64,000 nt of DNA. Source: Metarhizium brunneum (lineage: Eukaryota > Ascomycota > Sordariomycetes > Hypocreales > Clavicipitaceae). Shown here piece after piece: positions 32,665 to 44,024 of this stretch. The notes beneath the pieces are model-generated. The model made no database searches. It was given only the letters and a program-made list of their open reading frames with translations, and was not told the DNA's origin. Every line of letters starts with the position of its first letter. The stretch's first letter is position 1. The position numbers and the translations under genes were made by a program. Where the stretch lies: the NCBI RefSeq assembly GCF_013426205.1, contig NC_089424.1, positions 1,178,001 through 1,242,000 of the forward strand. Reading direction: 5' to 3'.

Positions 32665-33630
32665 ATTGTAATAAAAAACACCAAATTACAATCCGCGCAG
32701 AAGTTTCAACGGAAACTGGTTTACACTGAACCAAGGCCTGAGGAGACAATTTTGGAAGCTTTTTGCTGAATAAAAAAGATGGTTGTGTCTCTTTTCCGGG
32801 AATGAGTGGCATGGCGTGGGCTTTGGGCGTCTTGGTCTTAGATTTACACGTATGAATGAGATTCCCCCGACTTTGGGTCATTCGGTTGATCAATTAGACC
32901 CGTCCACGTTATGAGTCTTCTCTCCGTAACTGATATGCTGTGACTGTTGTTGGATGTATGAGCCGGCTTCCTCGGCGGTTCGTTTTGAATCATGGCAACG
33001 TCTTTGCCGCTATTAGGCATCTCGCCCAACGTGTCATTTATTCGCAGCTGCTAAACAGTGGCAAGCGGCTGATTCTCTGCTCAACACCATGGAAGCCAGG
33101 TGTAGACATTACGCACAGCTGCATCTGTTATCACACCTACCACGTTACTATGACTTTTCGTCTTATATTTTCCCTTGGCAGCTGCGGCAGCTGCAAAAGG
33201 TCTTTCGCCCGCTTACCTAGGTAGCTGTATATATTCACACTTCTCACGACCTTCAAGATGCCTTGCTTTCTTCCTTTAGCTACCACCACTAGATCGGCCT
33301 TTAATTCGTCAACCTCGTCACTCCGGGCATCAATCTTGTTCCCCTTGTTTTGATTTCGTCATTTGTACCAGTGTATAGTACTTCCCAGTGTCGTTCTGGT
33401 TCGTGTCAGGTCCGCCCAACTTTGTCGTCATCTCCAAGAAAGCGCATCCATCGCCCACGCTGCGGCTCACCACACGCCGTTGCCCAACTCTATGCAAAAA
33501 ACACATCACTGTAAAACAAGACACCGTATACTGCTCACAGCCCAACGCATCAGTCTCATCTCAAAAGACAATCTAGCCCATCTCGCCCGCTCCTCGCTCC
33601 CACCATCTCAGCAACACCAGAGACATCACC
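32665..33630. other. Intergenic region between RPS19 and deaminase-like gene
   Basis: No gene supported. A perfect TACCTAGGTA palindrome lies at 33214-33223. The last 400 bp is C/T-rich, typical of a fungal leader. Confidence 0.45.
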
Positions 33631-34917
33631 ATGGCCACCGACCATGCTCCCCCTCCACCAGGCACGCCTCCAAGCGAAGTTCCCACGCCCGGGTTCGACA
33701 GAAAATTCGAATCCACCGAAGAAACATTCTACTTCTACCACGTCATCGACACTGAAAAGGCAACGTTGCAATGCCAGGTTCTCGGGCCCAACGTGTCCAA
33801 CACCTTCTCCCACACCGGGGCAATAACGCACTACAAGGCGTCTGACATTGAATTCGCTCTCGCCCGCAAAACGGCGGGCTTCCTCGCGCTCCTCCAGCCG
33901 GGCACCAGCCCGTCCCGCACGATCCTCGCATGGGCGGAGAGCGGCCACGGGCACAACCCCCGCGGGGACTTCCTGGAGCCGAAATCCTCCGTCCTCTCAA
34001 ACAGGCGCTGGACGGCGCGCGCCATGAGGCTCGCCAGGGAAATTGGCATCAACATGGGCCACCCGTACGACCGGCTCACCCTCGGCGGCAAGGTGGGCAT
34101 GTTCCGCGCCTCCCACGTGGAGGTGAAGCTCGCCGTCCACGCCGTCTACATACTGCTCAAGATGGCCGCGATGCCTACGGATCGCGTGACCAAGGCGGAT
34201 CTGAAGAGGCTGCGGGGGAGGGCGTGGTGCGGCGGCGCGAGGCCCCGGTTCGAGATTTACTTTTCCAAGAAGAACTGCCGCGCGTGCGCCCAGTACGTCC
34301 GGCGGCTGGAGGAACTGACAGGCGCGGAGATTACGCTCTGTTGGAAGGAGAGGCTGGTCAAGATTGAGTATCCCAAGAGCAAGATGGGGTCGGTGGAAGA
34401 TGCCCAGAGGGAGGTCATACCCGTGGAGGGCTCGGAGAGCGAGGAACAGGCACAGGCACAGGAGCAGGAGGACGTGAATGAGATGCCGATGGTGGATCTT
34501 ACGGACGACACGGACGATGTTGGGTCGCAGGAGGTGTCCGAGGTGGTTGAGGTGACGCCCGAGCCGTTGGGCGTATATGTGAACGGTCTCGCGTATTGCG
34601 TCGGCCAGATGGGGGACCGAGGCAGAGTCATGCGCGCGGTTGTAGGCCTGGCCAAGATCTGGAAGAGACAAACTGCCACGAGGGCAAGCATGCGACGACG
34701 GCCTCAAAACAGCGTCAGCGGCGGGGAGCCGACGACGGGGAGAAGGAGGGCTTGGCTTGCGACGCCGCCCGCCTCGAATGTACCGGTGCAAACGCAAGGC
34801 ACGGCACGGGCTGGGTTGGAGAGCCGCGGTGCCGAGAATGAAGATGCAGTCGTCGGAGAAACATGGCCGCGACAGTATTCCTTCGTTTGCAGAGACAAGA
34901 TGTCGCTAGGTAGATGA
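33631..34917 (+). CDS. Deaminase-like zinc-site protein with SUMO-binding-like motif
   Basis: A single open frame of 428 aa with ATG 33631 in a good context (CACCATGG). I do not recognise a named gene. Residues about 20-260 look like a folded domain: FYFYHVIDTEKATLQ, then helix-rich segments, then H162-V-E164 in ASHVEVKLAVHAVYILL. A strand FEIYFSKKN leads to C216-R-A-C219 at the start of a helix (CRACAQYVRRLEELTG). HxE followed by CxxC in this order is the zinc and catalytic pattern of the cytidine-deaminase-like fold, as in OTT_1508-type domains known from fungi. Then follows an acidic, Gln-rich linker with V288-D-L-T followed by acidic residues, which resembles a SUMO-interacting motif, and a basic tail. 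No signal peptide; nuclear or cytosolic. Deaminase activity is inference. The PCxxC proline is Asn here. Confidence 0.55.
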   Translation: MATDHAPPPPGTPPSEVPTPGFDRKFESTEETFYFYHVIDTEKATLQCQVLGPNVSNTFSHTGAITHYKASDIEFALARKTAGFLALLQPGTSPSRTILAWAESGHGHNPRGDFLEPKSSVLSNRRWTARAMRLAREIGINMGHPYDRLTLGGKVGMFRASHVEVKLAVHAVYILLKMAAMPTDRVTKADLKRLRGRAWCGGARPRFEIYFSKKNCRACAQYVRRLEELTGAEITLCWKERLVKIEYPKSKMGSVEDAQREVIPVEGSESEEQAQAQEQEDVNEMPMVDLTDDTDDVGSQEVSEVVEVTPEPLGVYVNGLAYCVGQMGDRGRVMRAVVGLAKIWKRQTATRASMRRRPQNSVSGGEPTTGRRRAWLATPPASNVPVQTQGTARAGLESRGAENEDAVVGETWPRQYSFVCRDKMSLGR

Positions 34918-35024
34918 TCAATACCGCGAAGTTGCTATTATACGCGCTCTCTAGAATGACCACGAACGAGAAAAGTTTGAAATCGGTGCCTGTTTTCATA
35001 ACAGTGGCTCAACCCAAATTCCAA

Positions 35025-37207
35025 TCACGACATCATTGCCAGCTCCCTCACCTCGTTCCTAAACTGCGCCCCCAAAGCGCTCACTACAACCCTCACATCC
35101 GGCGCCTGGACGCTGCCCCCTCCAACATTCCGTTCCAGCCTCTTGCCTCCGATGCCCGTCTTTCCCATTGTAGTAATGTGCTTGACGTCCTTGCCCCTTC
35201 TCATCGCACCCTTTTGTGTCGGAGGCGTAATGAGCGTCTCGTCAAGCAACGACTGCCATCGATCTAGATATACACCCGGACCATCGGTGGTTCCGCCCGA
35301 GGAATCGGCCGCCGTGACGAGGTATTGCATTCGTGCGTGGGAGATGGCGTTGACGGTGTCGAGATAGGCGGCGTGGGAATCGATTGCTTGAAGAACTTGG
35401 GACTGGGTATCCGGCTCGAGGGTTGTGAAGAGTTTCCCAAGTACGGAATGGATGTCCGATGATGGGTTTGGTGGCTTTCGAAACCGGACAATCATGTCAT
35501 TTCCCCATATGCGCAGGCTCTCCCAGATATCAGGACATTGGCTCGCCACAGCGTGGATCCATTTGTATAGCAGTCGTCGATGCTTCATGAGGAGGTCGAC
35601 ATAGTCCTCTACACTGGCCAGTTTCTCCTCAGCCGAGCCGTGCGGCTTCTTTGGCCTGCTCGCCCTTATAAACTCCTCCAGAAATACTTGAAAAGCGTCA
35701 AAGTGTTCTCTCAAATCAACACGCGAATGTACAGTCCGGATCATGGGTTCATAGGCAGCGACAACATCCTTGATGGCCTGCGTAAACATGTCCGGAGGCT
35801 GGCGACAAATGGCCCCCGTGATGGAGTCTCTATCCCTGACGGACAAAAGTGCAGAATAATACTCTAGACACTGGGCATGCTGGGCCTCTGTCAACAGCCC
35901 ATTCAGCGCTGGACTCCTCGCATTGAAAATGGCTGTGATGATCGACTGCGAGTTCTGGTGGCTCGCTTCCCTGACCGTATCGTGTTCCGACCTTGTGTCT
36001 TCGATGTGTTCCCTGATGGTGCGCAGCATTTCATCAGTCGGTCCGTCCTTGGCCTTTTCCACCTTTTCCGCACTCTTCTTGAACTCGCTCGCGTCCCAGG
36101 ACAAGACTGCGGCCATAATACGCTGAAGTAGGTTCATGCCGTCGTCGGCGTTTTGCGTGAGACCGACCCAGTTGGTTACGCTGGTCACGCTGAGTTTGGC
36201 GAGGAGAATGCGAATCATGCCGCTTATCATGGTGGCTGCGTTGCCTATGCGCAGTGTTGATTTGAGGAGCGCGTAGGGGACGAGTGAATGCACGTTTTCG
36301 AGGAGTTTAAGGAGATATTGACCTTCAGGTGAGAGGATGAAGATTTGATGGACTAGGGTTGCGATGCTGGTGAATCTTGTTAGTATATATATGCACAGGA
36401 AGTGAGGCAACGGGGCAAAGAAGCGACGAACTGGAAAATGTTGTGGCGGGCAGAAGCTTCCACGGTTGGAGATAGGGTTTCTAAATCATCGTAATGGACA
36501 AAATGGTCAAACAACTGATTGACCAGGTCGCCATAGACCAATCCCTGAACAACATGACCCCAAGCACGCTCTAAATCATCCGCACTTGTGTGGTCATACT
36601 CGTCATCCTTCATACTTGACTCTTGTTTGTCGACGCCGCCTAGCATTCCGCGGCCCAGCATCTCAATAACCGCACTCGTCCCCGTAGCCAAGGTCTTTCG
36701 CGTCCCCATGGCGCCCTTGTCGTAACTCTCCGACAGGTCTGCTTCTCCTAATCTCGACATGATACCTTGTACGCGAACACTCCAGAAAGACCTGGGAATG
36801 TCGCTCACACCAGGCAGAGGGAGAACAATCCTCGTCAAGAGCAACTGTAGGATGGGCGATGTCGAAACAACATCCTGGTCGTCATCCCCGTCCAGGCTCT
36901 TGGTGCTGTTGGCGGGACTTTGCTTCCTGGCTTCTGATGAGGTAAACCATGATATAGGCGTCCTCGCGCGCGGCGTACTCGGGGCAGTGGCGAAAGGCGT
37001 AGTCAAAGCCTCGGAAGCTTTTTTGAACGGGAACCCATAGCTGGTGATGGCCGCGGATGTCTTGAAGCTTGATATTTCGGCATATGTCTCATAGTGAGTG
37101 AGAATATCGAAGAGAGCTCGCGTCTGCGTAGGTGACAGTCTAGTCGCAGACGCAGATGGAGTCGTCGCCGTCCCTGCCACCGTCGCTGTACCTGGATCTG
37201 TGGGCAT
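35025..37207 (-). CDS. PXB/DUF3818 protein (Lec1/Ypr097w-like)
   Basis: Two exons, 37207-36432 and 36366-35025, give 705 aa. The 65-nt intron has a GTTCGT donor and a strong TACTAAC branch site, and joins NIF to HIATLVHQIF. The N-terminal part (residues about 25-65; LSPTQTRALFDILTHYETYAEI and SYGFPFKK) matches the PX-associated PXB domain. The C-terminal two thirds matches DUF3818, with HQIFILSPEGQYLL, WVGLTQNADDGMNLLQRI and VEDYVDLLMKHRRLL. Yeast Lec1 (Ypr097w) combines these with a PX domain and acts in sterol and lipid organisation. I see no PX core between the two parts, so binding to phosphoinositides is uncertain. Starts upstream of ATG 37207 in frame are not ATG. The 3' end lies about 110 bp from the deaminase-like gene, which is convergent. 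Confidence 0.82.
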
Positions 37208-37883
37208 TGTGAAATATGACGGCCCAAGGCGAGAGGAGGCCAGCTCCAGAGTCCAGACCCCAGCAGACAAAGGACAAAAGACGATGAGGGGCCACCAACC
37301 CAGGTGGCGATACTCGAGGCGCGAGGTATCTACCTACGTCGGTAACAAGTGATGACGGAGGGGTTTGAACCAAAACATCTACGTGGTTGATGAATGCAAC
37401 TGAGTGTCCAGATCTTACAAGAACAGAAGCTGGACAACGTGTGGCGTCCCCAGGAACATGCATCTCACACACAAAGGCACATACATATGTAGACTGACGT
37501 CGTTGCAAGGAGCCCCACCACAACGTACTCCACACTGGCTAGGTCGCGAGAGCCTCACACAACGATACCTCGTCATATTAGTCATCAACACGTGTGCACA
37601 ATCGATACTTAATTGTTGTAGTAGTAAGTTACTACCTTAACAGATTTACTTTATAAGAGACTCAAGGAAATTAAGACTAGTTCAAGTTTGCGTCGCGCAA
37701 CATCCTTCACATCCACATTTTGCAGCCCAAGCAGAAAACGTCTGTTCTACTTCATTCCAAAGCCTTGGTATCACAATCACACTGTGAGGGAGCATCCTCC
37801 TGACTCAATGGGTATAGCATCTGTGTTTCCCCGCCTTCCTCATCATAATTCTTCATGAATAGTATCGACTCATCGGCACATCC
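37208..37883. other. Intergenic region between two minus-strand genes
   Basis: Promoter of the PXB/DUF3818 gene and 3' flank of the DUF5923/DUF4449 gene. No gene or clear repeat seen. Confidence 0.4.
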
Positions 37884-40526
37884 CTAACGGCCCCCAATGG
37901 TCTGGTTAACGTTGCCGGCATTGACCTCCAACGGCGCCGCGAGTGGGGTAGACGACAGAGGCGCCTTGCCGTTGACAATGTTCGCATTAGCGTTGGGGTG
38001 AACGTTGGTGCTGCCGTTGGTGTGGCCATTCGTCCGTCCGCTGGTCGCCGGTCGAGCCTTGTTTTCGATTTTGGGAGCAGGAGGAATATCAGTGCTCCTC
38101 TTGGCGCTGCCAATGGAAAAGACGGGGCTCTCCCACTTGTCTCCTTTTCGTGAAAGTTCCTTGTACTCGGTTGCCTTGGAACTGACACCACCAGCCATCT
38201 TGACCTCGGGGAAGATGCTGTCCTCCAGCGTCATGGCAATGTTGACCTTCTTGTCTGATGCGACCTCCTTGGTTTTCTCCTTGCCCTCCAAATAGCGCTT
38301 CTGCGCCGCATCATAGTAACGTTTGAAGAAGTTGGCCTTGTCCTCAACATCACCAGCACCGGCTGCGTCGGCATCCTTCTTGATCTGCCAGAGGAGGGAG
38401 TCGAACTTGTTACACTCGTCCTTGATGGCCTTCTCCAGAGCCTTCTGAATAGGAGCGCGGAGGACTTTCAGAGCGAGGGGCTTAACAATCGCAAACAGGA
38501 GCTTGTGGTTGGACTTCTTGACCTTGATTTTGAGATTCTTGAAATCAACATCCACCTTTTCAACCTTGAAAATGTTCTGACTGTCGGATTTATGAGCCGT
38601 GGCAACCTTCATCCTGAACGACAGGCCATTCCCAGGCAACAAGATGTCAAGAACACCCGTGTCAGACAAAGATGGAAAGCCCTTCTTTCGATTAACATGG
38701 AAGTTGACGTCGCGGAGATCCATCTGGATGCCCGAAATTTTAACGTCAATCACGTTGTGATGCTTGTTGGCAACCTTCTTGCGGCCCCAACGGAAGAAGT
38801 TCTCGCTCGATACCTCGGCAATATTAGGCATAAAATTGTCACTCTCAAGAACCAAGTTTTCGATTATGGCATCAACTTGCGAATCCGAGTACTCAATGCG
38901 AGGGATTGGGATATAGTTAATGTTCATCAGAACGGCGGGGAGGATAGTATCCGCCAAGTCCTTGACAAGGTGTGGCTTAAAGACAGACTTGCCCGCGGAA
39001 TCGTTTCCGAGGTGATTGAATAGTTTCTGCACAGCCTCGCCAAAAGCCTTGTTCTGGGAGTCTTGGTCGAACTGGTCGGCAATGAACTTGGTCTCGTCGA
39101 TGACACGGTCAGTGTGGCTACGGTACTTCTCACGGAGCAAGAACCTGCCCTTCTCATAGAGGCGGTTCCACTGCTTGTTAGAAGATTCGTCGAGAATGTA
39201 GCCTTGCTCCAGCAGGCACCGGCGAATAAAGTTGTCCAGGCTCTTGAACCAGTCTTTAAGCTCAGCATCCTTGTCCGCATCCTTGTAAATCTGGCCGATG
39301 GACTCCCAAAGATTCGAAGTAGACGTTCCATTGGCAAATCGCTCAATCAATGTACGCAGATCGGCCTCGGCAGCTGCGAATCCAGAGCGAGCCTGCTTAG
39401 CAGAGCCGGTAGATTCCTTGCCCAAGCCGCGTCCATGGCTTCCATAGGTCTCGGCTAGACGGAGGAGAGTCTGAATGGCCTTGGAGTATTCGGGATGCTG
39501 CTGGCACTCAAGCACCATCTTCTTGAGGCGGAAGATTATTTGGTCCTTGCGCTCCTCCGGCATCTTCTTGTTGAAGTACTCCTTGGTTCTTCGACGATAT
39601 TCCTCTTTGCTCTTCTTGATCTTCTCCTTGGTCTCCGGGTCTATCTTCTCATCAACCTTCTGCTGCACAGCACTCTGTGCAGCAACAGTGTCAACTCTGT
39701 CAGAATTTACTCCCTGGGGCAGTGCAGCATTAGTTGTGGAATTAGCAATGTCCTGCGCGTCTTTCTTTGGACTGCCGCCATAGAAGCCCTTGGCTTGCTT
39801 TCTAAGGTTCTCTTTCGAGAAGTCGGGTTTGTCGTGCCAAGTATTATCTTCGGCGGCCCGGTCCATTTGTCCGAGTTGCTCCTCCGACGGGCGGATGCGA
39901 CCAGCAGCGCTAGTAGCGGCGTCGCCAGCCAAGTCGCGGAAGAGGATAGTGGTATCCTTGACTGTTTATCGGTTAGCTTGAGGTTTAAGGCTCGAGGATT
40001 GTAGAGCCAACATACGTAGCTTGCGGAATTGGCCATTGGTAATGAGCAGAGTTCCCAGGGTTCGGAGACCCTCGAGAGCCTCATCACCATCACGCTTGGC
40101 CTGGTCCTTATTCACCGGCGCATTCGGACCCTGGACAGACTTGGGATCAAACTGAGTGGTTTGCCAGATAAAATCCTGAATTAAATTGCCCTCGTTCTTG
40201 GAGAGCAGGAGGTTCTTGGCTAGTCGGACCACCTCTCTGGTGTCCGCGACAAGAATCTTGCCATCCTCGGAAAGATTCTCTGGGGGGGTACCGAGTGCTT
40301 TGGAGGCGAGGAAGCTGTTCAAGGCAACATCAATTTGGTCGTTCTAAGGCCCGTATTAGTTTGTGTAGCCAAAGTTTTTGATTTGGCGCGTATTCTCGTT
40401 CGTATAACCTACAGAGGGGACTTTGCCTTGCTTGAAAGCACTGAAAATGCCGTAGATTTGAAGTTTTCGGTTGATATCCGCCTCCTTCTGCTTGATATCC
40501 GTAGGCTTGTTGACGTTGGCAGTCAT
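37884..40526 (-). CDS. DUF5923/DUF4449 protein, BPI-like lipid-binding type
   Basis: Three exons, 40526-40413, 40343-40016 and 39961-37884, give 839 aa. The introns of 69 and 54 nt are GT-AG and in phase. The start MTANVNKPTDIKQKEADINR continues across the first junction to VPS-NDQIDVALNSFLA; the second join gives FRKL-LKDTTILFRDLAG. The N-terminal half is helical with charged segments (SKEEYRRRTKEYFNKKMPEE), matching the DUF5923 pattern. Residues about 450-700 (LADTILPAVLMNINYIPIPR; IQMDLRDVNFHVNRKKGFP; KLLFAIVKPLALKVLRAPIQ) form the DUF4449 region, distantly related to BPI/LBP lipid-transfer folds. The C-terminal 100 residues are disordered, rich in Asn, Thr, Pro and Ala. No signal peptide or membrane helix. 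Role in lipid transfer is inferred from fold only; there is no budding-yeast name I can give. Confidence 0.8.
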
Positions 40527-41234
40527 TTTGGATCGTTTATTTGTGATTAATACTGGTATTTCGAAAGTTTGTGGGTATCTCTGGATATCGGGTGCAGGCT
40601 CTTAACGCCTAGGGGAGGTCGAGGTTTGTATCTTTTGTTACAAAAAGCAAGGGTATAGACAGAGACCTCAATTCGTCCCGGGGTATCACAAGATCAGCTT
40701 GTTCGTTGCAGTGGGTATATTGGGAGGGTGTAGATTAAGGGATGGGAATTATAGTTTGGATGGGAAGAGAAATCAGAGTCGAGACAGATTCATACCACGC
40801 GTAGGGGGTATGGAAGAGCTTATAAGCAGGAGCGATAGGGGACGGACCACAGGATTTGGGAACCACCTGCTCTTCCAGCCCGAGCGCCATGAAATCTGGA
40901 GGGATTCCGTCATGTTGGGCTCAGTGCATAACTGGGCCGGCGTTTGCCAGAACCTTGATTAAGCAGGGAGTGTGGGTGACGTTAAGAGAAGCAAACGAGT
41001 ACGTCATCGACGATGCAACACCAACGACATGGATCGAAGCTCCGTAGCCAGGGGCAGGTTTGCAGTGCCATTACTAGGGATGGGCGACACTGGGTGAGTT
41101 GTGCCGTCAGCCTGTTTGCCCGCGTCCATACGATTTCGGCAGCTGGGCAGCGCCACAATGTCTCCTACCATGTCTTGTTCTGAACCGCTCAGTGGCGCCT
41201 GAATTTAGCCGTATCTGTAACTTGTCCAAAACTA

Positions 41235-41246
41235 CTCCGTACGGAG
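41235..41246. repeat. 12-bp perfect palindrome CTCCGTACGGAG
   Basis: Self-complementary over 12 bases and overlapping the recurring 9-mer TACTCCGTA (41233-41241). Located about 700 bp upstream of the DUF5923/DUF4449 gene. Confidence 0.7.
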
Positions 41247-43466
41247 CAAGTATCTTACAACACAGACGAATTAGGTCGAGTCGCAGGTCGAGTCGAGACG
41301 TTCCATTGGCAAGGACGAGAAATTGGGATGAGGAGGGGTGTGGGTGGAGATCGTGATCTGCGACAGCCGTCGATGGGCCACCAGCAGCCGATGCAAATGT
41401 ACCCTGGCGAGCTGATTTGACCCTGTGCGGCGTGCGGCGTGCCTTAGTAGTACTTGCAATGGCACAACAAGGTTATTGCATGTCGTCCAGGTCGTCAAGC
41501 ACAGAGCAATAGTGATGCGTGCTAACGAGGCGGATTGGGATGGGGAGGGTTTGAATTTTTGCTCGCGTGTGCTTGTGCATGTTTATCGTAGTAACCGGGA
41601 AGGAGCCTGGGATGCACCTTCCCCCCCTTTCGGCAAGACAAGGCAAAACAAGATGCTTCCAACGTTCATCAGCATTGAGCTCTCGGTTTCACGTCTGGAC
41701 TGGCAACACTACGACGTCGATACTATGCTCGGTTTCTGTCCGTATGTACACATGTATGCTTCGCCAAGTTACAGGGCGAATGCATACCTAGGTATTTATG
41801 GCGATACCCCGGCAACAACAACATCCCTTCGGTCTCGGTTGTTGCAATAGGCCAGTTGTTAATGACACGACAAGCAAGACCCACGACGTCCTTTGCTGTC
41901 GACCTGATGCTGTTGCTTGGCGGCTTGAGCGTTCCATTGTACACGACAGAAACACTTTTATTATTTCACAAATACGGTGGTATCCAGCTTTTGACCCCTT
42001 AGGATACGTCTCTTGTGCACCGTATCTCGGCATACGGCCGTTACGGTGCGTCGCCGCGCATTGCTCTCAACCAAGAAGTGTTGCCATCGATTTCCCGCGC
42101 GACGACAAGATGTTCCCCATCCTTGCGCCTCACACCAAGCAAGCTGGAGGTCAGATCGAGCTGGAACGACCCATTATGCGCCCCAATTGCGGGTCATTAC
42201 CGCCTGCTTTCCCGCTCGTCGTAGTGGAACTGAGGGGGCCAGCGCCAAAATTCACAATATTGAATGCAAACATGTGCTCTTTGTTTGGATAGCTGTTGAT
42301 ACTGCTGGGCTGATACGGAACCAACACAGCTTCAGCGCGCAAATGAACCGCGAGCCACAAGCCTCGATACGACTGACAAGTAGAGACAGTATCGATGCAG
42401 TGGGCACACACGAGCGAACCTCGGAGCGTCGCAACGCTATATCAATACTTGCCTCTACCGGTCGATCAGTCGCTGCCCGAAATAAACGCCAGCGCTCTTT
42501 GGTGGCCAGCCGCGATTGACTTGGTACTGTATGTACATACATACGGAGAAACCCCGTTGCATCTCAGATACACCAAGCGCAACAATCCATGACGTCAAGG
42601 TGCGAATGAAGCCTAGCTCACCCTAGCAAAGCTGGAATATGGCCCGGCAAGCGCAATTAGTGGTGCGATGTTCCCTGGCTGTGGGTCGAGTGGCCTCGAC
42701 TAGACCTGGGTAGAAAATTGAAGGGCAGTGTTCGCCAAGCTTCGTTAGTCCCGTCCAGCAAATTACTCGGCAAGTCTGAAAACAGCACAGTCATCAGTCA
42801 ATCTCCTGAAATGGATGGCTACGGCCGGTTGTATCATCTCCAACACCCCCGGAGACTTGAGATGGTCGCGTGCATCAATGCTTTAGGTTTCATCCACTTG
42901 TCCATTCACACCCTGGTGAGGATTGGGTGCTTCACCTCACCAGACAGCACTTTGTTTGCGATGAGAGGCTGTCCATCTTAACAATGGTGCTAGCTCTGGT
43001 TCTACAATGCTGATATCCTTTGGAATACTAGCGCCACAAGGAGCAGCTTTCCAAGGTTTTCAGACACCTAGCCTTATAATAACGTATAGTCAATCACAGA
43101 CGAGGTGATGGGAACACAATACACGCTTCGCACACCACGGATCTGAAAGCTGCGCCATCAATGGCATCATTTTGCCATCATCCTACATACCTAGGTACTA
43201 GGTATGCAGCCACGGCTTAACACTGTGGCGTGTACGGAGCACATATGGACCATTTCATCCGTTTAGACGCAGCAGTCTCCGATTGAGCTTGGAGGCGCAC
43301 AGAGACTGAGTTGTGTAGTGTGCGACTCTTGTCGCGTGTAACAGCGGCCAAGACGCATGAGAGGTTGTTGATGATAAAGGACTGTACACTTGGTTCAGAG
43401 TGACCAGTCTAGCTACATGCTGGCATGCTCAAGCACATACAGCTACACATTGTACATCAGCTAGAC

Positions 43467-43483
43467 TACCTACTAAGTAGGTA
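43467..43483. repeat. 8-bp inverted repeat TACCTACT/AGTAGGTA
   Basis: TACCTACT (43467-43474) and its reverse complement AGTAGGTA (43476-43483) are separated by one base. It belongs to the TACCTA/TAGGTA palindrome family seen also at 33214, 41785 and 43188. Confidence 0.65.
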
Positions 43484-44024
43484 TCCAAGGCCAGGCTTAA
43501 CAACACCAGGCACCATTCGCATCAACTTTCTTAGCCATGTGCACCTGGCATAGTTACCACCACTGCCCAGTCTATCATAACCCTGTACCGTCCACGTTTT
43601 CATGACCAAGCTGTCTTACACGTGCCTTGGCATTTCGGACCCGAATCTGCTATAGGGTAAGTATCGCCAAAAACTGGCGGTCCGTACTTCTATATTGGCT
43701 CTGAGGCCGGGCCAGGAGCTTCATTTGTTCATTTTGTGTCTTTATCAGTCCATCATGCGTAGCTGGGCTACCATTACCACGGCGATTAAACGACAACTTG
43801 TGAAAGTAGGCGAGCAAGTCAACGAACCAAGACGCATAATATGTGTAGTAGGCCCTCATACAAACTATAAAGGACATCTGTACTACACACCGTACACATT
43901 ATATTCGCGGGCTTGCCAGCTGCGCGTTTCATAAGTCGTATCAATTCATAGTCTGCCAACGCCATCTAAATGTATTCCTTATAGCATCAAAGCATCACCA
44001 CTAAGCCTGGCATGCGGTATAACA

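Larger units (their letters stand above)
40527..44024. other. Long intergenic region, palindrome-rich, no gene supported
   Basis: About 3.5 kb between divergent/tandem minus-strand genes. Many short frames exist but none with domains or workable splice structures. It holds CTCCGTACGGAG (41235-41246), TACCTAGGTA at 41785-41794 and 43188-43197, and the inverted repeat at 43467-43483. Confidence 0.45.

Noticed and set aside
33997..34797. 266-codon minus-strand frame
   Set aside because: Antisense to the deaminase-like gene, explained by GC-rich codons on the plus strand.
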